DNA of 14,782 bases from positions 1 through 14,782 of the forward strand of contig JALHSW010000431.1 of NCBI GenBank assembly GCA_022865365.1. Reading direction: 5' to 3'. Made by a program: the position numbers and the translations under genes. Positions 1 to 5,884 of the stretch are shown one piece after another; the first letter of the stretch is position 1, and each line of letters opens with the position of its first letter. A model generated the notes under the pieces. That model did not search any database. It was not told the DNA's origin and saw only the letters and a list, made by a program, of their open reading frames with translations. The DNA comes from Acidimicrobiia bacterium (GTDB lineage Bacteria > Actinomycetota > Acidimicrobiia > IMCC26256 > PALSA-555).

Positions 1-6
1 GCACGT

Positions 7-1371
7 TCACACCATGGCTGCGAGCACTTCGTCGAACACGTCGACGGTCGTGTCCGGGTGCAGGAACACCGCTCGTCCTACGGTCTCGCCGCGCCACTTC
101 GTCGGGAGCACGAACGCGACCTGGTCGCGGAGCAGCCGCCGTGACCACGTCGCGTAGTCGTCGTCGTTCCAACCGGGCCGGCGGAACAGGACGACCGACA
201 GCTCGGGCTCCCGGACGAGCGCGACGTGTGGGGCGTTCCGCGCGCGGTCGGCCGCGGCCCGGGCCGTCTCGAGGACCGCCTCGATGGCGTCGGCGTACGC
301 GTCGGTGCCATGGACCGCGAGTGAGTACCACAAGGGAAGGCCGCGGGCGCGTCGACTCAAGTGGTACGCGTAGTCGGCGGGGTTCCATGCGTCGTCCCCC
401 TCGGCCGGGTCGCGCATCGGGTCGAGGTACGAAGCCTGCTGCGCATGCGCGGCGCGCGCGAGCGCGGGTTCTCGATAGAGCAGCGCGCACGAGTCGAACG
501 GTGCGAAGAGCCACTTGTGCGGATCGATGATGAGCGAGTCGGCGCCCTCGATACCGGCGAAGCGACGGCGTGCGCTCGGCGCGCACAGTGCAGCGCCGCC
601 GTAGGCCGCGTCGACGTGAAACCAGATTCCGTGCGCCCGGGCAACGGATCCGATGCCAGCCAGGTCGTCGACGATCCCCGCGTTCGTCGTTCCCCCCGTC
701 GCGGCGATCGCGCAGATCGACGTGGGATCGGGGTCGTTGGTGAGGACCGCTTCGAGGGCGTCGCCGGTGAACCGGTCGTCCGCGCCCGAGGGAACGACGA
801 GGGGGTCGCAGTCGAGGATGCGCAGCGTGCTCACGATCGAGGAATGGGCCTCCTCGCCCACGGCAACCCGCCACCGGGCGGGCCGGTCGGCTCGTCGGGC
901 GGCGGCCGACTCCCGGGCCGCGAAGAGGGCAGAGAGGTTCCCCGCCGATCCTCCGGAGACGAAGCACCCACCAGCTTCGGCCGGCAACCCGGCGAGCGCC
1001 GCGAGGTACGCGAGCACCTCGTTCTCGGCGTACACCGCGCCGGAAGCCTCGAGCCACGATGTCGCGCAGATCGATGACGCGGCGACGACCGTGTCGAACA
1101 CCAGCGACGCCTTGGTGGGCGCGGCTGGGATGAAGGCCAGGTAGCGCGGGCTGTCGGTCGACAAGCACGCCGGAGCGAGCACGTCGACAAACACGCGCAG
1201 GACGTCTTCGGGTGGGCGGCCGGCCCGGGTGATCGTGTCGCCCGCGCGCGCGTGGAGGTCGGCGAACGGCACGGGGTGGTCGAGTGGCGCCGGGTCGAGG
1301 CGGAGGCGTTCGAGCGCGTAGTCGAGGCACGCCTGGGCCGCCCGTTCGGCGGTCTCATCGAAGTGATGCAC
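7..1371 (-). CDS. PLP-dependent group II amino-acid decarboxylase
   Basis: A 454-residue protein of the pyridoxal-phosphate group II decarboxylase family (aromatic-amino-acid, glutamate and related decarboxylases). Such enzymes form an aldimine with an amino acid and release CO2 in the cytoplasm. The sequence shows the cofactor aspartate in HVDAAYGG (Asp254) and the Schiff-base lysine in DPHKW (Lys286). Their spacing of 32 residues is typical of the family. The phosphate-binding stretch SGGSAGN lies further upstream. The length fits the usual 450-500 residues. I chose the GTG at 1371 because homology begins right after it and a TACGGT box lies 7 bases upstream. The open frame continues far upstream to 3126, but only as antisense-like arginine-rich sequence inside uvrD2. 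The gene starts 59 bases after the uvrD2 stop codon. The substrate cannot be read from sequence; an aromatic amino acid is a reasonable guess. Confidence 0.9.
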   Translation of the reverse strand: MHHFDETAERAAQACLDYALERLRLDPAPLDHPVPFADLHARAGDTITRAGRPPEDVLRVFVDVLAPACLSTDSPRYLAFIPAAPTKASLVFDTVVAASSICATSWLEASGAVYAENEVLAYLAALAGLPAEAGGCFVSGGSAGNLSALFAARESAAARRADRPARWRVAVGEEAHSSIVSTLRILDCDPLVVPSGADDRFTGDALEAVLTNDPDPTSICAIAATGGTTNAGIVDDLAGIGSVARAHGIWFHVDAAYGGAALCAPSARRRFAGIEGADSLIIDPHKWLFAPFDSCALLYREPALARAAHAQQASYLDPMRDPAEGDDAWNPADYAYHLSRRARGLPLWYSLAVHGTDAYADAIEAVLETARAAADRARNAPHVALVREPELSVVLFRRPGWNDDDYATWSRRLLRDQVAFVLPTKWRGETVGRAVFLHPDTTVDVFDEVLAAMV

Positions 1372-1378
1372 GGCGCCG

Positions 1379-1384
1379 ACCGTA
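1379..1384 (-). promoter_or_regulatory. -10 box TACGGT, leaderless start of the decarboxylase gene
   Basis: The minus strand reads TACGGT, then 7 bases, then the GTG start at 1371. No Shine-Dalgarno sequence is present. The arrangement fits an actinobacterial TANNNT -10 element with transcription starting at or next to the start codon. No convincing -35 element was seen. Confidence 0.5.
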
Positions 1385-1430
1385 GCGACTCGCGGGGGTG
1401 CGCGTACCTGGTGGTTGAACCCGGACCCGG

Positions 1431-3569
1431 CTACACGGGAGCGACGGCAGGGCCGGGCGCGTGCGTGCGCACGAGATCGAGCACGGCGTCGCCGTAGCGC
1501 TCGACCTTCACCGGGCCGATGCCGGCCACCTCGAGCAACGCGGGCCGAGTCGTGGGCTGCGCTGCGGCGACGGTTCGCAAGGTGGAGTCGTGGAAGATCA
1601 CGTATGCCGGAACACTCGACGCTCGAGCGAGGTTGCGGCGCCATTCCACGAGCGCTTCGAGCAGCACCGGATCTGGCTCTGGCCCCGCGTCTGTCGACGC
1701 GTCCCGGCCATGCTCGCCGTGGGCGATGCGGTCGCGTGCGTCGCCGAGCTCGGACCGGGCGCGACTCTGGCCGCGTCGCCGCACAGCCCCGGTGCCGGTG
1801 GCTCGCGAGGCCGAGGACGTGGGGGAGCACGCGGCTTCGATCGGCGCGAGCCACGGGCTCGGTGCGCGCCCGACGACCCGGGTTCCGAGCGCCCGTCGAC
1901 GTGACCACGAGAGATGGAGCCCCTCCTCGGCGCGCGTGAGCGCGACGTAGAGGAGCCGGCGCTCCTCGGCTCGCTCGGCGGGCGTGTCGGCGTGAGAGAT
2001 CGGGACCAGGCCTCGCTCGAGCCCGGTCACGAACACCGTGTGGAACTCCAATCCCTTGGACCGATGAAAAGTGAGCAGCTCGACCGCGTTGTTCCCCACG
2101 GCCGGGACGTCGCCACGCAGCGCCGTGGCCACCCAGGCGACGAACCCGTCGATCGATCCGGTGCCGCCCTCGGCCGCCAGGTACTCGCGGCCGAGGCGGG
2201 CGACCGCGGTGGCGTGCTCCCGGTGAGCCTCGTCGGCCCCGTCGTGGCGGTCGCCACCTTGGTCGAGGGCACCGGCATCGGGATCGCCTGCACCAGGATC
2301 GCCTGCGAGGTCGCCCAGATGATCTGCGAACGTCGCGCCCGGTGCCGACGCTGCGGCGGCGCGCAGCTGATCGAACGCAGCGCGGACCTCGGGACGGTCG
2401 AGGAAGCGTGCATCGCCGCGCACGCGGGTCGGGATCCCGGCCGCTCCGAGCGCGGCCTCGAAGGCGGCCGACTGTGCGTTGGTGCGGTACAGCACGGCGA
2501 ACGCCGACCAGCCCAGCGTCGGCGTGCACAGCTCGCGCAGGCGGGCCGCGACGCCCTGCGCTTCGGCTGTGTCGTCGTCGTACGCGGTGATGGTGGGCGC
2601 GGGCCCGGTCGCGCGTGTGGCGGTGCGCACGGGCCGGGGCCGTCCGGCGTCGGCGAGCAGCGCCTCGGCCGCGCCGACGACCTGGGGCGTGGAGCGGTAG
2701 TTGCGGTCGAGCCGCACGACTCGCGCGCCGCGGAAGACATCGGTGAATCCGGTGAGGGCACCGGGGTCGGCGCCGGTGAAGGCGAAGATCGCCTGATCGG
2801 GGTCCCCGACCACGGTCAGGTCGCTGCGTTGGCCGAGCCAGCCGCGGATCAGCCGGAGCTGCGCCGGGCTGACGTCCTGGAACTCGTCGACGAACAGGTG
2901 TCGGAACCGCCACCGTTGCGCCGACGCGAACTCGTCGTCGGTCTCGAGTGCGTCGCCGCACCACCAGAGCAGGTCGTCGAAGTCGACGACGCGCTTCTTG
3001 CGTTTCGTCGCTTCGTAGCGCGCGTAGAGCTCGGCGATCTCGGCGGAAGGACGTGACGGCTCTCGCTCCGCTTGCGCGGCGGCGGGCACGTACGCCTCCG
3101 GGGTGACGAGGCGGGCCTTGGCCCATTCGATCTCGCTGGCAAGGTCGGCCGCGGCCACCAGCGCCGCCGGCCCCCGGCCGCCGACGAGCGGGAGCAGGAG
3201 GCGAACCTTGCGTTCGAGGAGCGCCGGCATCGGGCGATCGCGGTCGGCGGCGCGTCGGCGGAGCTGCGCGAGGGCGACGGCATGGAGCGTCCCCGCGGTG
3301 ACGCCGGGTCCACCGTCACGGCCCACGCCGAGCGAGCCCAGGCGAGTGGTGAGCTCGCCTGCGGCCTTGCGGGTGAACGTGACAGCCAGCACCTTGGTGG
3401 CGTCGGCCTTCCCGGTGGCCACCCGCCAGGCGATCCGCCGGGTGAGCACCCTGGTCTTGCCCGCGCCCGGCCCCGCGAGGATGGCGAGCGGCATCTGCTC
3501 ACCCGTGACCGCCACCCGCTGGGTTTCGTCGAGCCCCTCGAGCAGCGCCGACCCGTCTTCGTCGACCAT
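1431..3569 (-). CDS. uvrD2: UvrD2-like superfamily I DNA helicase with HRDC domain
   Basis: A 712-residue ATP-dependent 3'-5' DNA helicase of the UvrD/PcrA/Rep group, acting in DNA repair. Visible motifs in order: Q-motif glutamine (Gln17), Walker A AGPGAGKT (32-39), motif II VDEFQD with Asp228-Glu229, motif III VGDPDQAIFAFTGAD, motif IV LDRNYRSTPQVV, motif V LLTFHRSKGLEFHTV and motif VI LYVALTRAEE (about 540-549). An HRDC domain occupies about 634-702. This order and the length match actinobacterial UvrD2. The linker between helicase and HRDC (about 574-630) has one cysteine only, so the tetracysteine motif known from mycobacterial UvrD2 is missing. It is replaced by Arg/Gly/Ala/Ser-rich sequence. 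The ATG at 3569 is supported by a TACGGT box 6 bases upstream. It is transcribed divergently from the metallopeptidase gene. Confidence 0.93.
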   Translation of the reverse strand: MVDEDGSALLEGLDETQRVAVTGEQMPLAILAGPGAGKTRVLTRRIAWRVATGKADATKVLAVTFTRKAAGELTTRLGSLGVGRDGGPGVTAGTLHAVALAQLRRRAADRDRPMPALLERKVRLLLPLVGGRGPAALVAAADLASEIEWAKARLVTPEAYVPAAAQAEREPSRPSAEIAELYARYEATKRKKRVVDFDDLLWWCGDALETDDEFASAQRWRFRHLFVDEFQDVSPAQLRLIRGWLGQRSDLTVVGDPDQAIFAFTGADPGALTGFTDVFRGARVVRLDRNYRSTPQVVGAAEALLADAGRPRPVRTATRATGPAPTITAYDDDTAEAQGVAARLRELCTPTLGWSAFAVLYRTNAQSAAFEAALGAAGIPTRVRGDARFLDRPEVRAAFDQLRAAAASAPGATFADHLGDLAGDPGAGDPDAGALDQGGDRHDGADEAHREHATAVARLGREYLAAEGGTGSIDGFVAWVATALRGDVPAVGNNAVELLTFHRSKGLEFHTVFVTGLERGLVPISHADTPAERAEERRLLYVALTRAEEGLHLSWSRRRALGTRVVGRAPSPWLAPIEAACSPTSSASRATGTGAVRRRGQSRARSELGDARDRIAHGEHGRDASTDAGPEPDPVLLEALVEWRRNLARASSVPAYVIFHDSTLRTVAAAQPTTRPALLEVAGIGPVKVERYGDAVLDLVRTHAPGPAVAPV

Positions 3570-3575
3570 CCACGG

Positions 3576-3581
3576 ACCGTA
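3576..3581 (-). promoter_or_regulatory. -10 box TACGGT, leaderless start of uvrD2
   Basis: The minus strand reads TACGGT, six bases (CCGTGG), then the ATG at 3569. The same hexamer precedes the decarboxylase and the metallopeptidase genes at nearly the same distance. No recognisable Shine-Dalgarno or -35 element is present. Confidence 0.55.
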
Positions 3582-3649
3582 CCGACGGGGTACGACATCT
3601 ACGCGGATCCCCCACAGGCGGCCCGGGCACCGGCGCCCGTCAAAGGCGA

Positions 3650-3716
3650 GAAGAGGGTGGGCCCCGAGTAGCCGTCACGCCGAGGCGTCTCGGACTTCTC
3701 GGGGCCCGTTCTCTTC
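3650..3716 (+). repeat. Long inverted repeat forming a 19-bp RNA stem
   Basis: The left arm 3650-3668 (GAAGAGGGTGGGCCCCGAG) pairs with the right arm 3698-3716 (CTCGGGGCCCGTTCTCTTC). In plus-strand RNA there are 16 Watson-Crick pairs and three consecutive G-U pairs, with no bulge. The innermost ten pairs are perfect. The three wobble pairs would be C/A mismatches in minus-strand RNA, so the fold is better on the plus strand. The 29-base loop contains a second hairpin, CCGAG-GCGT-CTCGG at 3680-3693. There is no T-tract and no plus-strand gene ends just upstream, so an ordinary terminator is not obvious. It could be part of a small RNA, a processing site or a protein-binding palindrome. Confidence 0.7.
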
Positions 3717-4012
3717 GTCTCGCGCCTCCCGCACCGGCTGCCGCGCCCTCGCAGGCACGACCGCCGCCGCATCCGCGGTCCGGGTGAGAAGCCCCGGGCC
3801 TCGTCGGCCGCGATCCCGGTGACCGGAGCCCCGAGGGGTTCGCCCACCAGCCGGTGCTGCTCCGGCCCCGTCGTCCGAAGGCGCCTCGTCGGGTCCTTCC
3901 CTTGCAGGAAGAGCACGAGCGTGTCGCTCTCGGTCCCGTTGCCGTCCCATCACCAGCACTTTCGAATCTACTGCGCTCCCCTCCGCGGTCAAGCAGATTT
4001 TTCGCAACGCGT

Positions 4013-4018
4013 TACGGT
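4013..4018 (+). promoter_or_regulatory. -10 box TACGGT, leaderless start of the metallopeptidase gene
   Basis: TACGGT is followed by six bases and the GTG at 4025. It is the plus-strand counterpart of the TACGGT boxes of uvrD2 and the decarboxylase gene. The preceding bases (AGATTTTTCGC) are unusually AT-rich for this window, as often seen in promoters. Confidence 0.55.
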
Positions 4019-4024
4019 CACCCG

Positions 4025-4390
4025 GTGGAGGTGTCACGAGATCGTTTCGAGCAGCTGGTCGCGGACGCGCTCGACGAGATCCCGCCCGCGCTGGCGTCCG
4101 AGATGGAGAACGTCGCGGTCGTCGTGGAGGAGTGGCCGACAGGCGCGCAGCTCGCGGGGCGCGACGGCACCCTCCTTGGGCTCTATGAGGGCATCCCGCT
4201 CACCAAGCGCGACCCGATCGGTTACGGCGGTGTGCTTCCGGACCGCATCACCATCTTCCAGGGGACGATCAGCGTGCGAGCAGGAAACGAGGCCGAGCTC
4301 GCGGCTCAGGTGCGGGTGACCGTGCTGCACGAGGTCGGCCACCACTTCGGCATGAGCGACAAGCGCTTGCACGAGCTCGGCTGGGCCTGA
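4025..4390 (+). CDS. Minimal zinc metallopeptidase (zincin_1 / DUF1025-like)
   Basis: A small cytoplasmic protein of 121 residues with a clear zinc-peptidase signature, HEVGHHFGMSD, where His102, Glu103 and His106 form HExxH and Asp112 is a candidate third ligand. The short length and the C-terminal position of the motif match the minimal metallopeptidase family known as zincin_1 or DUF1025, widespread in actinobacteria. Its substrates are, to my knowledge, not established. There is no signal peptide or membrane segment. The open frame extends upstream to 3854 but that part is Pro/Arg-rich and unlike the family. I prefer the GTG at 4025 because homologous-looking sequence begins there and a TACGGT box precedes it by six bases. 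The GTG at 4031 is an alternative. It may belong to a loose plus-strand group with the PH-domain gene, which has its own box. Confidence 0.85.
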   Translation: MEVSRDRFEQLVADALDEIPPALASEMENVAVVVEEWPTGAQLAGRDGTLLGLYEGIPLTKRDPIGYGGVLPDRITIFQGTISVRAGNEAELAAQVRVTVLHEVGHHFGMSDKRLHELGWA

Positions 4391-4428
4391 CCCGCTCTCC
4401 ACACTGTGTCCTTCGCGGGTTGAGGGAA

Positions 4429-4434
4429 TAGAGT
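4429..4434 (+). promoter_or_regulatory. -10 box TAGAGT, leaderless start of the PH-domain gene
   Basis: TAGAGT lies seven bases before the ATG at 4442 in the 51-base gap after the metallopeptidase stop codon. No Shine-Dalgarno sequence sits at a useful distance from the ATG. This suggests the gene has its own promoter. Confidence 0.5.
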
Positions 4435-4441
4435 CCTCGCC

Positions 4442-5110
4442 ATGCCGTACCCCAAGAACCTCATCAACGAGGGCGAGAACGTCGCCCTCGACCTTCGCCC
4501 GCACTGGTGGTACTTCTCCAAGCACATCCTCACGGGCATACCACTGTTGATTGTGATCATCATCTCCTTTCGGATCGACGACGACACGCTGCAGAGCGTC
4601 GCCGGCGCGACCGTCGGGATCCTCGCGATCGCGTGGGCGATCTGGCTGCTCCTGAAGTTCATCTCGTGGACGCGCACGTACTTCGTCGTCACCGACCAGC
4701 GCGTCGTCTACCGGACCGGTGTGGTCTCCCGCCACGGCGTGGAGATGCCGCTCGAGCGGATCAACAACCTGAACTTCCACCAGGGGATCTGGGAGCGGAT
4801 GATCGGGGCGGGCGATCTCGAGATCCAGTCGGCCGGCGAGGAGGGCACGACGCTGTTCGAGAACGTGCGCCACCCCGACGGAGTGCAGCAGGAGATCTAC
4901 CGCCAGATGGAGGGCGACGCCAAGCGCGACGCCGGCCGTGGCGCGCAGGAGATCGGCAAGGCGGTCGCCGACGCGGTCAAGGCCCAGGGCGGCGGTGGCA
5001 GCCAGACCGTCCCCGAGCAGATCGAGGCCCTTGCGAAGCTGCGCGACCAGGGTCACATCACCGCAGCGGAGTTCGAGAAGAAGAAGGCCGACCTGCTGGA
5101 GAAGATGTAG
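4442..5110 (+). CDS. bPH2/DUF304 PH-domain membrane protein with SHOCT tail
   Basis: A 222-residue membrane protein. Two hydrophobic segments (about 28-45 and 55-76) form a hairpin in the membrane. A bacterial PH (YdbS/YdbT, DUF304-like) domain follows, about 78-160. Its hallmark is the stretch TRTYFVVTDQRVVYRTGVV, then RHGVEMPLERINN. A Gly-rich linker (GGGGS) leads to a short C-terminal helix pair, PEQIEALAKLRDQGHITAAEF, then EKKKADLL, which is a typical SHOCT module. SHOCT modules are thought to mediate oligomerisation. The exact role of such proteins is unknown; membrane-anchored scaffolding is an inference. The last codons and the stop are repeated immediately downstream (see the 18-base repeat). 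Confidence 0.88.
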   Translation: MPYPKNLINEGENVALDLRPHWWYFSKHILTGIPLLIVIIISFRIDDDTLQSVAGATVGILAIAWAIWLLLKFISWTRTYFVVTDQRVVYRTGVVSRHGVEMPLERINNLNFHQGIWERMIGAGDLEIQSAGEEGTTLFENVRHPDGVQQEIYRQMEGDAKRDAGRGAQEIGKAVADAVKAQGGGGSQTVPEQIEALAKLRDQGHITAAEFEKKKADLLEKM

Positions 5111-5131
5111 CGGCTCGAGAAGATGTAGCGG
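5096..5131 (+). repeat. 18-bp tandem duplication spanning the stop codon of the PH-domain gene
   Basis: Unit 1 (5096-5113, CTGGAGAAGATGTAGCGG) is followed directly by unit 2 (5114-5131, CTCGAGAAGATGTAGCGG). They differ at one base of 18. Each contains the codons for Leu-Glu-Lys-Met plus TAG. Only the first is translated, because the first TAG ends the protein. The second copy is a non-coding echo of the gene end, probably a replication-slippage product. Confidence 0.9.
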
Positions 5132-5154
5132 GGCGACCGATCCACCCCACGCGG

Positions 5155-5856
5155 ATGCGAGTGGTCTCGCTGGTTCCCTCGGCGACCGAGACGCTCCTCG
5201 CTCTCGGCGTCACTCCGGTCGCGTGCACGCGCTTCTGTGAGCAACCGGGAATCCCGACGGTCGGGGGGACCAAGAACCCCGATCTCGAGGCGATCGTGGG
5301 CCTCGCACCCGATCTCGTCGTCGTGAACGACGAGGAGAACCGTCGCGAGGACGCCGACGCACTCGTCGCGGCCGGCCTCGAGCTGCACTCGATGTCGCCC
5401 CGGTCCGTCGCCGACGTGTGGCCCGCGGTCGCCGCGCTCGCCGCTGCGGCCGGTGCGGCCGCCCACGCCGAACCCGAGCCCGCCGACGCCGAGCCCGCCG
5501 ACGCCGAGCCCATGGTGCGTCGCCGCTGCGTCGTGTTCGTGTGGCGTCGCCCGTGGATGGCGTTGGCCGCCGACACGTACGCGGCGTCACTCCTGGCGCT
5601 ACTGGGTTGCGATCAGGTGCCGTTCGGCTCGGATGGCGACCGGTATCCCGAGGTCGACCTCGGCGTCGTCGCGGCCGCGGCGCCCGAGCTGATCCTGCTC
5701 CCCGACGAGCCGTACGCGTTCACCGAGCGCCACCGAGTCGAGGTCGCCGCCGCGGTCCCGGCTGCCGACGTGTCGCTCGTCGACGGACGGGATCTCTTCT
5801 GGTGGGGCGTCCGCACGCCCGCCGCGCTCGAGCGACTGCGCGCCATGCTGGCCTGA
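5155..5856 (+). CDS. Cytoplasmic BtuF-like (helical-backbone) metal/cobalamin-binding protein
   Basis: A 233-residue protein of the periplasmic-binding-protein fold that includes BtuF and iron-siderophore binders. The N-terminus RVVSLVPSATETLLALG, the stretch VGGTKNPDLEAIVGLAPDLVV, and the later DTYAASLLALLG and DLFWWG regions match cobalamin-binding BtuF-type proteins. There is no signal peptide or lipobox: family homology begins at residue 2. The protein therefore probably stays in the cytoplasm, and no ABC transporter genes are nearby. A role in binding a corrinoid or metal chelate is inferred. The ATG at 5155 starts where homology begins, 44 bases after the PH-domain stop. No good Shine-Dalgarno or -10 box is seen, so read-through from the PH-domain gene is likely. 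A 15-base tandem repeat adds EPADA units at about residues 108-117. Confidence 0.8.
   Translation: MRVVSLVPSATETLLALGVTPVACTRFCEQPGIPTVGGTKNPDLEAIVGLAPDLVVVNDEENRREDADALVAAGLELHSMSPRSVADVWPAVAALAAAAGAAAHAEPEPADAEPADAEPMVRRRCVVFVWRRPWMALAADTYAASLLALLGCDQVPFGSDGDRYPEVDLGVVAAAAPELILLPDEPYAFTERHRVEVAAAVPAADVSLVDGRDLFWWGVRTPAALERLRAMLA
5476..5505 (+). repeat. 15-bp tandem repeat inside the BtuF-like gene
   Basis: Two identical in-frame units GAGCCCGCCGACGCC (5476-5490 and 5491-5505) are followed by a partial third unit GAGCCC. They encode EPADA EPADA EP in the middle of the protein, just after an Ala-rich helix. The position is at the interdomain helix of this fold, where extra residues may be tolerated. 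Confidence 0.9.
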
Positions 5857-5884
5857 GCGTCAGGCACCCTCGATCAGGCGCTCA
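5854..5884. terminator. Hairpin across the convergent stop codons (possible bidirectional terminator)
   Basis: The BtuF-like gene and the alpha-galactosidase gene converge with 17 bases between their stop codons. Bases 5854-5861 (TGAGCGTC) can pair with 5877-5884 (GGCGCTCA) in an 8-bp stem with one G-U pair and a 15-base loop. The left arm begins with the TGA of the BtuF-like gene. There is no T-tract, so intrinsic termination is uncertain. Confidence 0.3.

Larger units (their letters stand above)
3570..4024. other. Divergent spacer without a convincing gene
   Basis: These 455 bases separate divergent uvrD2 and the metallopeptidase gene. Open frames cross it on both strands, for example minus 3675-4037 and minus 3599-3916. 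Their products are rich in Arg, Pro, Gly and Ala, lack any domain I recognise, and disagree about which frame is coding. The supportable contents are a large inverted repeat at 3650-3716 and -10 boxes at both ends. I looked for hallmarks of RNase P RNA, tmRNA and SRP RNA and found none. A non-coding RNA or a decayed gene remains possible. Confidence 0.6.

Noticed and set aside
1914..3056. A 380-residue plus-strand open frame opposite uvrD2
   Set aside because: Antisense shadow of the helicase gene; its composition is Gly/Arg/Glu repeats with no recognisable fold.
7..3126. One 1039-residue minus-strand protein covering the decarboxylase and most of uvrD2
   Set aside because: Everything before residue about 586 is Arg-rich sequence in another frame of uvrD2, which has a full set of helicase motifs. 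The decarboxylase starts at the GTG at 1371.
3570..4024. RNase P RNA, tmRNA or SRP RNA in the spacer
   Set aside because: I looked for the conserved core sequences of each RNA and found none. The region has strong hairpins but no recognised RNA hallmark.
3599..4037. Minus-strand ORFs in the divergent spacer (3599-3916 and 3675-4037)
   Set aside because: They overlap in different frames, are Arg/Gly/Pro-rich, and show no domain. The large inverted repeat also runs through them. A decayed gene cannot be excluded but is not supported.
4034..5056. A 340-residue minus-strand open frame opposite the metallopeptidase and PH-domain genes
   Set aside because: It spans two plus-strand genes with clear motifs and their spacer, and its sequence is antisense-like.
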